Shown piece by piece: positions 1 to 5,985 of a stretch of 9,498 bases of DNA (position 1 is its first letter; the number at the start of each line of letters is the position of its first letter). The notes beneath the pieces are model-generated. The model saw only the letters and a program-made list of their open reading frames with translations, had not been told where the DNA came from and did not search any database. Source of the DNA: Gammaproteobacteria bacterium. GTDB lineage: Bacteria > Pseudomonadota > Gammaproteobacteria > Steroidobacterales > Steroidobacteraceae. The translations under genes were made by a program, and so were the position numbers. Where the stretch lies: positions 1-9,498 of the forward strand of contig JASHUC010000038.1 in the NCBI GenBank assembly GCA_030040235.1, given 5' to 3'.

Positions 1-324
1 CAGGGGCTCCGAGCGGTTGAGCACCTCGAGCGCCGTCGCGAGCACCTCGACTCGCCCCGAGGCGAGGTTCGGGTTCACCGTGCCGGACGGCCGCTCGCGA
101 ACGCGGCCCTTCACGCTCACGACGAACTCGTTGCGCAGCCGCTCCGCCTCGCGAAACACCTCGGCCCGATCGGGATCGAAGACGACCTGCAGCAGCCCCT
201 CGCGGTCGCGCAGGTCGACGAAGATCACTCCGCCGTGGTCGCGCCGCCGGTGCACCCACCCGGCGACGGTGACCTCCGCGCCGCAGAGCTTCTCGTTGAC
301 GGTGCCGCAGTAGTGGGTGCGCAT
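1..324 (-). CDS. aspS: Aspartyl-tRNA synthetase, N-terminal part (cut by window edge)
   Basis: Seen: 108 in-frame codons run from an ATG at 324 to the window edge. The protein starts [18 protein letters not shown] and contains [19 protein letters not shown] (about residues 22-40), followed by the DRxGxxQVVFDP-like strand and the [22 protein letters not shown] segment split across residues 70-90. Known: this is the N-terminal OB-fold anticodon-binding domain of bacterial AspRS, a cytoplasmic enzyme that charges tRNA-Asp (or tRNA-Asp and tRNA-Asn in non-discriminating forms). The catalytic class II domain lies outside the window. The ATG was chosen because the family begins a few residues before the Cys-Gly pair. 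No clear Shine-Dalgarno sequence precedes it; a weak -10-like TAACAT at 334-339 is only about 10 bases upstream. A TA pair separates it from DUF502/fmdB, its usual upstream partners, so it may need its own promoter. Confidence 0.95.
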   Translation of the reverse strand, partial: MRTHYCGTVNEKLCGAEVTVAGWVHRRRDHGGVIFVDLRDREGLLQVVFDPDRAEVFREAERLRNEFVVSVKGRVRERPSGTVNPNLASGRVEVLATALEVLNRSEPL

Positions 325-387
325 GGGTCGGAAATGTTACCAGACAGAGGACGATCAGCCTGAGCAGCCAGGGCGGGCGGCGCGCCG

Positions 388-410
388 GCAGAGTCGGCCG
401 CCTCTGCGGC
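388..410 (-). terminator. Two competing GC-rich hairpins between vapC and aspS
   Basis: Seen: immediately downstream of the vapC stop on the minus strand, GCCGC-AGAG-GCGGC (397-410) can form a 5-bp stem. An overlapping GCAGAG-N8-CTCTGC (388-407) can form a 6-bp stem. The two are mutually exclusive. No T-tract follows either, so intrinsic termination is doubtful. They could partly insulate aspS from the TA operon, or be chance in GC-rich DNA. Confidence 0.25.
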
Positions 411-412
411 GC

Positions 413-823
413 TCACATTCTCACCGCGCGTACGCAGCCGGATTTCCCGTACCGGAGGATGTCCTTGTCCCGCGTTGCCAAGGGGATTCCCTTGATGCGT
501 GCGGTGGCGATGAGGAGGCGATCCGCCGGATCGCCATAGGGTTCGCGGGGCAGGAGCGTGCTCTCGGCCGCGATGTCGGCGTCGATCGGGAGCAGTCTCA
601 CGCCGGCGGGGCTCAGTGCACGGCGCACCCAGTCTCTGAGCGGCGCGGAGAGTTGAATCCGGCCTTTCGCGTGCAGGACACCCATCTCCCACACGGAGAT
701 CGCCGAGATGAGCAAGCCGCCGGACCCGCGCGCATCCTCGAGCTGCTTCACGCTCGCCGCGGCGAGCTGCTCCGCATCACCCGCGGCATACCAGAGCCAA
801 ATATGCGTATCCAGAAGGAGCAC
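413..823 (-). CDS. vapC: VapC-type toxin, PIN-domain ribonuclease (TA module 1)
   Basis: Seen: 136 residues beginning MLLLDTHIWLWY, with SAISVWEMGVLHAKGRI (residues 40-56), then GDPADRLLIATA (97-108) and LATRDKDILRYG (115-126). The acidic residues D5, E46, D98/D101 and D119 are spaced as in the metal-binding active site of PIN nucleases. Known: VapC toxins cut RNA (often tRNA or rRNA) and are held inactive by the partner antitoxin; the DTHIWLW start is typical of one VapC subgroup. The start is GTG at 823, with a GAGG-type Shine-Dalgarno inside the end of the antitoxin gene. Only 6 bases separate the two genes, so they are probably co-translated. The toxin appears intact, with no frameshift or missing acidic residue. 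Confidence in the PIN assignment is high; the RNA target cannot be read from sequence. Confidence 0.9.
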   Translation of the reverse strand: MLLLDTHIWLWYAAGDAEQLAAASVKQLEDARGSGGLLISAISVWEMGVLHAKGRIQLSAPLRDWVRRALSPAGVRLLPIDADIAAESTLLPREPYGDPADRLLIATARIKGIPLATRDKDILRYGKSGCVRAVRM

Positions 824-829
824 GCAAAC

Positions 830-1111
830 TCACCTCTTCGGGCGCTCTTTCCTGGCTGTCGCGCGTGCGTAAAGTCGATCCTCATCCCCCGATAGTGCGC
901 TCCACTCCTCGCCAACGGGCGCGGTCACGTCGCCCTCGATTCTCATCGAACCCTTCATGTACCCGAAGAGCGAACGCGGGCTGCCGGCGACGGGCGTCAG
1001 CTGGGCCACGGGCCGCCCGTGCTTGGTGATGACGATCGGCTCGCGGGTCTTCTCGACCTGATCCATGAGCTTGAGGCATTCGGCCTTGAATCGGGCCGCG
1101 GAAATCTCCAT
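830..1111 (-). CDS. Phd/YefM-type antitoxin (TA module 1)
   Basis: Seen: 93 residues starting MEISAARFKAECLKLMDQVE, followed by PIVITKHGRPVAQLTPV (25-41) and SLFGYMKGSMRIEGDVTAPV (47-66), with a charged C-terminal tail. The first 45 residues match the Phd/YefM DNA-binding fold; the SLFGYMKG segment resembles the toxin-binding tail of antitoxins paired with DTHIWLW-type VapC proteins. Known: such antitoxins neutralise the toxin and, with it, repress their own promoter. An in-frame ATG at 1135 would add 8 residues, but it lies inside the palindrome 1127-1145. The ATG at 1111 fits the family start (M-E-I-S/N-A-A-x-F-K), so I use it. The gene has its own promoter just upstream, and the pair lies between DUF502 and aspS on the same strand. 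Confidence 0.9.
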   Translation of the reverse strand: MEISAARFKAECLKLMDQVEKTREPIVITKHGRPVAQLTPVAGSPRSLFGYMKGSMRIEGDVTAPVGEEWSALSGDEDRLYARATARKERPKR

Positions 1112-1126
1112 CGTGGGCGACCTATG

Positions 1127-1145
1127 TGACCACAATTTGTGGTCA
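1127..1145. promoter_or_regulatory. Perfect palindrome, likely TA module 1 operator
   Basis: Seen: TGACCACAATTTGTGGTCA, two perfect 9-base arms around a single central base. It lies 15 bases before the antitoxin ATG and touches the -10 box at 1145-1150, so it would cover the expected transcription start. Inference: this is where the Phd-type antitoxin, alone or with VapC, binds to autorepress the operon. An 18-of-18 arm match is very unlikely by chance. Confidence 0.8.
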
Positions 1146-1173
1146 TTCTAGGGACGGCGCCGGTCGCCGTCAA
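1145..1173 (-). promoter_or_regulatory. Sigma-70-type promoter for TA module 1
   Basis: Seen on the minus strand: -35 TTGACG (1173-1168) and -10 TAGAAT (1150-1145), separated by exactly 17 bases. Each hexamer matches the sigma-70 consensus at 5 of 6 positions. The expected start near 1138 falls inside the palindrome 1127-1145, giving a short leader of about 27 bases to the ATG at 1111. A promoter this good in a GC-rich core region suggests the TA pair carries its own expression signals. Confidence 0.75.
1153..1171 (-). terminator. Hairpin after DUF502 stop, weak terminator candidate
   Basis: Seen: GACGGC (1153-1158) and GCCGTC (1166-1171) form a 6-bp stem with a 7-base loop, starting about 20 bases downstream of the DUF502 stop. 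No T-run follows on the minus strand. It overlaps the -35 box of the TA promoter. It may slow transcription coming from fmdB-DUF502, but the evidence is weak. Confidence 0.2.
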
Positions 1174-1192
1174 CCGCGGAGCCGGTCGCGCG

Positions 1193-1987
1193 CTACGACG
1201 GGGCTCGCGGGTTCCGCGCATGCGGATCGGGCACGAACGGCGGCGTGACGACGCCGCAGGTGACGATCATCTTCATCGCCGCATCGACGCTCATGTCGAG
1301 CGGAATCACCTGCGAACGCGGCACGAGAATGATGAATCCCGCGGTGGGATTAGGCGCCGGGGAGATGAAGACGCAGAGCAGCGACTCTCCGGTCTTGGCG
1401 CTCACCTCGGCCACGTCCTCCGCGGTCACGAACCCGATGCTCCAGATCCCGGGGCGCGGGTACTCGACCGCCACGACCTGCCGGAACGAGTGGCTCGAGG
1501 TCAGCACGCTTTCGGCGAAGCTCTTCACGCCGCTGTACACCGAGCGCACGAGGGGAATGCGCTGCAGGAGCTCCTCCCAGTAGGCGACCAGCTGGCGCCC
1601 GACGAGATTCGTCACGGCGAGGCCCGTCAGGAGAAGCACCACGAAGGCGAAGAGGATGCCGAAACCCGGAATGGAGAACCCGAAGAGCGCCTTCGGGCGC
1701 AAATGCTCGGGCAGCACCTGCAGCGTGCGGTCCATCATGTCCACGATGAACCCGACGACCCAGATCGTCGCGAGGACCGGCAGCCACACGAGCATCCCGG
1801 CGACGAGATAGCGCCTGAGACTCCAGCTGCGTTTGCCCGCGGCGCGCGGCGGCGGCACGGCCGCCGGCTCGGGCCGCGCAGCCCCGGAGCGCTGCTGCGC
1901 GTGCTGCTCGGGCCGCTCCGGCTGGGCCGGAAAGAGCTCTCCGATGACCGGCGGGTTCTCCCTCGGGGTCTCGAGCGGGCGGCTCAC
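1193..1987 (-). CDS. DUF502 family two-helix membrane protein
   Basis: Seen: 264 residues from a GTG at 1987. A Pro/Gln-rich, probably disordered N-terminus (1-50) is followed by a basic KRSWSLRRYLVAGML turn, a hydrophobic helix at about 60-82, and a second at about 108-128 (GFGILFAFVVLLLTGLAVTN). Then comes IPLVRSVYSGVKSFAE (144-159) and a mixed C-terminal domain with TAGFIILVPRSQVIPLDMSV (215-234). Known: the LVRSVYSGVK and GF-LVP strings are typical of DUF502, an inner-membrane family of unknown function. The GTG start overlaps the fmdB stop (GTGA), which implies translational coupling. No ATG lies between there and M65, and starting at M65 would remove most of the first helix. Downstream on the same strand comes a TA pair instead of the usual aspS. 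I do not assign a function. Confidence 0.88.
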   Translation of the reverse strand: MSRPLETPRENPPVIGELFPAQPERPEQHAQQRSGAARPEPAAVPPPRAAGKRSWSLRRYLVAGMLVWLPVLATIWVVGFIVDMMDRTLQVLPEHLRPKALFGFSIPGFGILFAFVVLLLTGLAVTNLVGRQLVAYWEELLQRIPLVRSVYSGVKSFAESVLTSSHSFRQVVAVEYPRPGIWSIGFVTAEDVAEVSAKTGESLLCVFISPAPNPTAGFIILVPRSQVIPLDMSVDAAMKMIVTCGVVTPPFVPDPHARNPRAPS

Positions 1988-2448
1988 CTGCGCGCCTTGC
2001 GCACCTGACGGGTCTTGGCCCGCCCCCCGGGCCGGCTGCCGCGCGCCTTGGCCGTGCGAGGCGGCGGCGCCTTGCGCGAGATGGCGACGCTCTTGCGCCC
2101 CGCCGCGGCAGCGGCCGCTTTGGGCTCGGCCTTGGTTTCGGCGGACTTCGACTCCGGCGACTTGGCATCGGCCGGCTCGGGCTTGGTTTGCTTCGCCTCG
2201 CCCTCTTTCGCCTCGCCGCCCTTCGCCTCGCCGGCCGTCTCGGCGAGATTGCGCTTGGTCTCCTTCTCCGACTTGAAGTCCGTTTCGTACCACCCGGCTC
2301 CCTTCAGGCGGAAGTTCGGGACGGACACGAGCTTCTTCAGCGTGTTCTTCCCGCACGAGGGACACTTCTTCAGCGGGGGGTCGGTGATCTTCTGCATCAC
2401 CTCGCTGTAGAACTTGCAGCTCGAGCATTCGTATTCGTAGAAGGGCAT
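1984..2448 (-). CDS. FmdB-type zinc-ribbon protein with long charged tail
   Basis: Seen: 154 residues. The N-terminus MPFYEYECSSCKFYSEVMQK carries C8 and C11, and KKCPSCGK carries C29 and C32, giving a CxxC-N17-CxxC zinc ribbon. VPNFRLKGAGWYETDF (43-58) follows. These are hallmarks of the FmdB/CxxC_CxxC_SSSS family of putative regulators. Residues 60-154 form a Lys/Glu/Ala/Arg-rich tail of low complexity, including three tandem GEAKx repeats and a very basic end. Known: the family is usually about 70-110 residues, so this tail is long; function is not established, though roles in regulation have been proposed. The first of two coupled genes (GTGA overlap with DUF502). The ATG at 2448 gives the standard MPxYEYxC start, but no strong Shine-Dalgarno precedes it. 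Confidence 0.9.
   Translation of the reverse strand: MPFYEYECSSCKFYSEVMQKITDPPLKKCPSCGKNTLKKLVSVPNFRLKGAGWYETDFKSEKETKRNLAETAGEAKGGEAKEGEAKQTKPEPADAKSPESKSAETKAEPKAAAAAAGRKSVAISRKAPPPRTAKARGSRPGGRAKTRQVRKARR
2188..2232 (-). repeat. Three 15-bp tandem repeats in the fmdB tail
   Basis: Seen: three consecutive 15-base units, each GGCGAGGCGAA(A/G) plus one further codon, encoding GEAKG-GEAKE-GEAKQ at residues 73-87. The unit length keeps the frame, so copy number can vary without breaking the gene. It lies in the disordered tail, outside the zinc ribbon. Confidence 0.85.
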
Positions 2449-2482
2449 GGCGCTTTAGGAGTTGTTTGGTTGTACTCGCGAA

Positions 2483-2516
2483 AGTATACCTGCTGGGGGC
2501 GCCGCGGCGCGCCCTC
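2483..2516 (-). promoter_or_regulatory. clpB-fmdB junction: GC hairpin and -10 box for fmdB
   Basis: Seen in the 77-base gap after clpB: a hairpin of GGGCGC / GCGCCC (2497-2502 with 2509-2514, extendable to 2495-2516), then TATACT (2488-2483, 5 of 6 to the -10 consensus) about 35 bases before the fmdB ATG. No convincing -35 box is present at 16-18 bases upstream. The hairpin lacks a T-tract. Inference: it may partly stop clpB transcripts while a weak promoter starts the fmdB-DUF502 unit. Confidence 0.3.
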
Positions 2517-2525
2517 TCGCCGGGA

Positions 2526-5117
2526 TCAGGCCGCCTTCCGAACCCCTTTCTGAAAAGCGAGATGGCCGTCACGGACGGTGGCCTGGATCGCATCACCCGG
2601 ACCGAAATCGCCCTTCAGAATGCGCGCGGCGAGCGCATTCTCGATCTGCTGCTGGATCACCCGCTTGAGCGGGCGCGCCCCGTAGACCGGATCGAACCCC
2701 GCCTCGCCGATGAGCTCGCGCGCGCGATCGTCGAGCACGAGGTCCATGTTGCGCTCCTGCAGGCGCTTGCGCAGGTAGGCGAGCTGGATGTCCACGATCT
2801 TGCCGATCTGCTCGGTGCCGAGCGGGTGGAACACGACGATATCGTCGATGCGGTTGATGAACTCGGGCCGGAAGCTCTGCTGCACGATCTCCATCACGGC
2901 GGTGCGCATGCGCGCGTAATTCTCCGCGCCCGCGTATTCCTGGATCACGTTCGAGCCGAGATTCGAGGTCATGATGATCACGGTGTTGCGGAAGTCGACG
3001 GTGCGGCCCTGCCCGTCGGTCAAGCGCCCGTCGTCGAGCACCTGCAGCAGCACGTTGAACACGTCCTGGTGGGCCTTCTCGACCTCATCGAGCAGGATCA
3101 CCGAGTACGGTCTGCGGCGCACGGCCTCGGTGAGGTAACCGCCCTCCTCGTAGCCGACGTACCCGGGCGGGGCGCCGATCAGGCGCGCGACCGAGTGCTT
3201 TTCCATGAACTCCGACATGTCGATGCGGATGAGCGCATCCTCGGTGTCGAAGAGAAAGTCCGCGAGCGCCTTGCAGAGCTCGGTCTTGCCGACGCCGGTC
3301 GGCCCCAGAAACAGAAACGAGCCGTTGGGACGGCGCGGGTCGGATAGCCCGGCGCGCGAGCGCCGGATGGCATCGGAGACGATGCGCACCGCCTCGTCCT
3401 GACCCACGACGCGCTTCTCGAGCTCCCTCTCCATTCGCAGCAGCTTCTCCTTCTCGCCCTCGAGCATCTTCGCGACCGGTATGCCGGTCCACTTGGAGAC
3501 GACCTCGGCGATCTCCTCCTCGGTCACGCGATTGCGCACCAGGTGGGTCTCCTTCTTCTCGGCAGCCGTCGCGTCGGCGAGGCGCTTCTCGAGCTCCGGA
3601 ATGCGGCCGTACTGCAGCTCCGCCATGCGGCCGAGATCGCGGGCGCGGCTCGCCGCCTCGAGCTCGGTGCGTGTGCGGTCGAGCTCGCCGCGGATCTGCG
3701 CCGCGCCCTGAAGCGTCGCCTTCTCCGACTTCCACACTTCCTCCAGATCGGCGTACTCCTTCTCGAGGCCGCGGAGCGTCTCCTCGAGCGCCTTGAGGCG
3801 CCGGCGCGAGGCCTCGTCCTGCTCCTTCTTGAGGGCCTCCTGCTCGATCTTGAGCTGGATGACGCGCCGCTCGAGCCGGTCGAGCGCTTCGGGCTTGGAG
3901 TCGATCTCCATGCGGATGCGCGCGGCCGCCTCGTCGATGAGGTCGATCGCCTTGTCGGGCAGCTGCCGATCGGTGATGTAGCGATGGGACAGCGTCGCAG
4001 CGGCGACGATCGCCGGATCGGTGATATCCACGCCGTGGTGCACCTCGTAGCGCTCCGAGAGGCCGCGCAGGATCGCGATGGTGTCCTCGACCGAGGGCTC
4101 ATCGACCAGGACCCGCTGGAAGCGCCGCTCGAGCGCCGCATCCTTCTCGATGTACTTGCGGTACTCATCGAGTGTCGTTGCGCCGATGCAATGCAGCTCC
4201 CCGCGGGCGAGGGCGGGCTTGAGCATGTTGCCCGCGTCCATAGAGCCCTCGGCCCGGCCCGCGCCGACCACCGTGTGCAGCTCATCGATGAAGAGAATGA
4301 CGTTGCCTTCCTGCTTGGCGAGATCGTTGAGCACGCCCTTCAGGCGCTCCTCGAACTCGCCGCGAAACTTCGCACCCGCGATGAGCGCTCCCATGTCGAG
4401 CGCCAGAATGCGCTTGTTGCGCAGCCCCTCGGGCACCTCGCCGTTCACGATGCGCTGGGCGAGCCCCTCGACGATGGCCGTCTTGCCGACGCCGGGCTCT
4501 CCGATCAGCACGGGGTTGTTCTTGGTCCGGCGCTGCAGCACCTGGATGGTGCGGCGGATCTCATCGTCGCGCCCGATCACCGGATCGAGCTTGCCGGAGG
4601 AGGCTCGCTCGGTGACATCGATCGTGTACTTCTCGAGCGCGCCGCGCTGCTCCTCGGCGTTCGGGTCGTTGACCTTCTCGCCCCCACGCACCTCATCGAT
4701 CGCCTTCTCCACGGCCCCGCGCGCAACCCCGGCATCCTTCAGCACCCGGGCAAGATTGCCGCGGTCCTCGAACGCCGCGAGCACGAAGAGCTCGCTCGAG
4801 ATGAACTGGTCGCCACGCTGCTGCGCGAGCTTGTCGGCCACGTTGAGCAACCGCGCGAGATCGTTCGAGACGTGCACCTCGCCCGGGGTGCCCTGCACGG
4901 TCGGCAGCCGGTCGAGAAGCGCCATGAGCTCGGAGCGCAGCTTGTTCAAGTTGGCGCCCGCCTTGGTGAGGAGCGGCCGGACCGTGCCGCCCTCCTGATC
5001 GAGGAGCGCGAGCATGAGGTGCGCCGGCTCCATGAACTGGTGGTCGCGCCCAACCGCGAGCGACTGGGCATCGGCGAGGGCCATCTGGAACTTGCTCGTG
5101 AGTTTGTCCTGTCGCAT
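2526..5117 (-). CDS. clpB: ClpB disaggregase (Hsp100 AAA+ chaperone)
   Basis: Seen: 863 residues, close to the usual 850-870. Clp N-domain about 1-145; first AAA+ domain with Walker A GEPGVGKT (206-213) and Walker B FIDE (276-279); a Lys/Glu-rich coiled-coil middle domain at about 410-530; second AAA+ domain with Walker A GPTGVGKT (605-612) and Walker B LLDE (675-678). Arginine fingers R331/R332 and R756 and sensor-2 GAR (R815) are present. Known: the hexamer threads aggregated proteins through its pore using ATP, working with DnaK/DnaJ/GrpE in the cytoplasm. Pore loop 2 has the usual GYVGY (Y653), while pore loop 1 reads AKFRGEFE, with F251 where E. coli has Tyr. The ATG at 5117 has GAGG 7 bases upstream and a heat-shock promoter at 5150-5177. 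The rluD-pgeF-clpB order known elsewhere is kept, but with TA genes inserted upstream. Confidence 0.98.
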   Translation of the reverse strand: MRQDKLTSKFQMALADAQSLAVGRDHQFMEPAHLMLALLDQEGGTVRPLLTKAGANLNKLRSELMALLDRLPTVQGTPGEVHVSNDLARLLNVADKLAQQRGDQFISSELFVLAAFEDRGNLARVLKDAGVARGAVEKAIDEVRGGEKVNDPNAEEQRGALEKYTIDVTERASSGKLDPVIGRDDEIRRTIQVLQRRTKNNPVLIGEPGVGKTAIVEGLAQRIVNGEVPEGLRNKRILALDMGALIAGAKFRGEFEERLKGVLNDLAKQEGNVILFIDELHTVVGAGRAEGSMDAGNMLKPALARGELHCIGATTLDEYRKYIEKDAALERRFQRVLVDEPSVEDTIAILRGLSERYEVHHGVDITDPAIVAAATLSHRYITDRQLPDKAIDLIDEAAARIRMEIDSKPEALDRLERRVIQLKIEQEALKKEQDEASRRRLKALEETLRGLEKEYADLEEVWKSEKATLQGAAQIRGELDRTRTELEAASRARDLGRMAELQYGRIPELEKRLADATAAEKKETHLVRNRVTEEEIAEVVSKWTGIPVAKMLEGEKEKLLRMERELEKRVVGQDEAVRIVSDAIRRSRAGLSDPRRPNGSFLFLGPTGVGKTELCKALADFLFDTEDALIRIDMSEFMEKHSVARLIGAPPGYVGYEEGGYLTEAVRRRPYSVILLDEVEKAHQDVFNVLLQVLDDGRLTDGQGRTVDFRNTVIIMTSNLGSNVIQEYAGAENYARMRTAVMEIVQQSFRPEFINRIDDIVVFHPLGTEQIGKIVDIQLAYLRKRLQERNMDLVLDDRARELIGEAGFDPVYGARPLKRVIQQQIENALAARILKGDFGPGDAIQATVRDGHLAFQKGVRKAA

Positions 5118-5149
5118 GGGGAAACCTCGCAGGGCTCGCTGGGGCCTCG

Positions 5150-5177
5150 AAATGGGGGCACCGGCTTGACGTTCAAG
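5150..5177 (-). promoter_or_regulatory. Heat-shock (sigma-32 / RpoH-type) promoter of clpB
   Basis: Seen on the minus strand: CTTGAA (5177-5172), a 14-base spacer, then CCCCATTT (5157-5150). Known: the RpoH consensus is CTTGAAA with an 11-16 base gap and CCCCATnT. The match is 6 of 6 for the core -35 and complete for the -10. The start would fall near 5143, leaving a leader of about 25 bases that contains CGAGG (5129-5125) as ribosome site. This agrees with clpB being a heat-shock gene. Confidence 0.88.
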
Positions 5178-5255
5178 AGCTTTCCGCGCCCCCCGGATCG
5201 GCGAGGCTCGAAGTCGCCGAGCCCCTCCTTGATCCCCGACCCGAGGCCGTTTAAG

Positions 5256-5273
5256 CTAGATGGAGTCTAGACT
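5256..5273. promoter_or_regulatory. Inverted repeats upstream of TA module 2, likely operator
   Basis: Seen: CTAGA-TGGAG-TCTAG (5256-5270) overlapping a perfect 10-base palindrome AGTCTAGACT (5264-5273). The half-site CTAGA occurs at 5256 and again at 5267, 11 bases apart, about one helical turn. It lies 20 bases before the antitoxin ATG at 5294. Inference: Phd-type antitoxin binding site. The clpB promoter is about 80 bases away on the other side. No strong sigma-70 promoter is evident; TTGATC at 5229-5234 is a possible -35. Confidence 0.55.
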
Positions 5274-5293
5274 GAACCCCACGGTACCACTCC

Positions 5294-5545
5294 ATGACCC
5301 TCTCCTCAGTCGCCGTGCCCCTTGCCGAGGCCAAGAACAAGCTTTCCGAGCTCGTCGAGCGGGTGAGCCGCGGGGAGGAGTTCGTGATCACGCGGCACAA
5401 TGCCGAGATCGCGAGGCTCGTCCCCGTCCGGCGTCCACCCCCGCGTGACGTCATCGATGCGATCGCGAAGATGCGCGCGACGCGCAAGCACAGAAGCGCG
5501 ACTGTGGAGGAGATTCTTCAATGGAAGGGCGAGGGGAAACGTTGA
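5294..5545 (+). CDS. Phd/YefM-type antitoxin (TA module 2)
   Basis: Seen: 83 residues. The N-terminal half SVAVPLAEAKNKLSELVERV (5-24) followed by GEEFVITRHNAEIARLVPV (27-45) matches the Phd/YefM fold: a strand, the AKxxLSEL helix, then the VITRHxxxxARLVP strand pair. The C-terminal part (50-83), with RDVIDAIAKMR and ATVEEIL, would be the toxin-binding tail. Known role: neutralises the PIN toxin and represses the shared operon. The ATG at 5294 is the only sensible start; upstream lie the inverted repeats at 5256-5273. Its end overlaps the toxin gene, so the two are translationally coupled. Its sequence differs from the antitoxin at 830-1111, so this looks like an independent acquisition rather than a local duplication. 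Confidence 0.9.
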   Translation: MTLSSVAVPLAEAKNKLSELVERVSRGEEFVITRHNAEIARLVPVRRPPPRDVIDAIAKMRATRKHRSATVEEILQWKGEGKR

Positions 5546-5970
5546 ACCTCGCCTTCGTGCTGGATTGCTCAGTCACCGCGGCTTGGTTCTTTCAAGATGA
5601 GTCTGCGCTTGCGACCGACGAGCTGCTCGATCGGCTGAGTCAAGACGGTCATGCGGTGGTTGCGGCGCACTGGGCGCTGGAGATCGGCAATACGATTCTC
5701 GTTGCTGAACGACGCAAGCGCTGCTCCATCGCCGAGTCCAGCCAGTTCCTCGCGATTCTCGATTCCCTTCCGATCGAAACCGATCAGGAGACCGGATCGC
5801 GAGCGATCACCACAACGCTCGCGCTAGCGCGAAGCCATGCGCTCACGCTCTATGACGCCGCGTATCTCGAACTCGCGATGCGCCGGGGCTTGCCCCTGGC
5901 AACGCTCGATAAGGACTTGAGGGCCGCCGCCAGAAAGATCGGGGTTGCCTGCCTCCCGAAGGAAATTTGA
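5521..5970 (+). CDS. vapC: VapC-type toxin, PIN-domain ribonuclease (TA module 2)
   Basis: Seen: 149 residues if started at the ATG at 5521. LAFVLDCSVTAAWFFQDE (10-27) carries D15; HWALEIGNTIL (50-60) carries E54; LTLYDAAYLELA (108-119) carries D112; PLATLDKDLRAAA (125-137) carries D130. These are the conserved acidic residues of the PIN nuclease site, so the toxin looks functional. Known role: RNA cleavage when freed from antitoxin. Start choice: the ATG at 5521 has GGAGGAG 8 bases upstream and overlaps the antitoxin by 25 bases. A TTG at 5542 also has GAGGGG upstream and overlaps the antitoxin stop as TTGA, giving a 142-residue protein beginning just before the first PIN strand. I cannot decide between them. 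Only 15 bases separate its stop from the convergent pgeF stop. It is not closely similar to the toxin at 413-823. Confidence 0.9.
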   Translation: MEGRGETLNLAFVLDCSVTAAWFFQDESALATDELLDRLSQDGHAVVAAHWALEIGNTILVAERRKRCSIAESSQFLAILDSLPIETDQETGSRAITTTLALARSHALTLYDAAYLELAMRRGLPLATLDKDLRAAARKIGVACLPKEI

Positions 5971-5985
5971 TCACTCTGCAAGGGC

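Noticed and set aside
225..692. 155-codon minus-strand frame overlapping aspS and vapC
   Set aside because: Frame-shifted shadow of aspS and vapC, which are both clear in other frames.
1139..2008. 289-codon plus-strand frame antisense to DUF502
   Set aside because: Arg/His/Asp-rich antisense product without family features; DUF502 on the minus strand explains the region.
1988..2596. Upstream extension of the DUF502 frame through fmdB to 2596
   Set aside because: It is an off-frame reading of fmdB and the clpB 3' end. The GTG at 1987 overlapping the fmdB stop gives a normal DUF502 N-terminus.
5165..5177. CTTGA-ACG-TCAAG inverted repeat within the clpB promoter
   Set aside because: Five-base arms that use the -35 box itself; it does not match the CIRCE element of HrcA. 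Most likely chance beside a good sigma-32 promoter.
3543..5270. 575-codon open frame on the plus strand, antisense to clpB
   Set aside because: GC-rich coding DNA often leaves the antisense frame open. The product has no recognisable motif, and clpB on the other strand is unmistakable. The same holds for 2466-3347 and 4078-4998.
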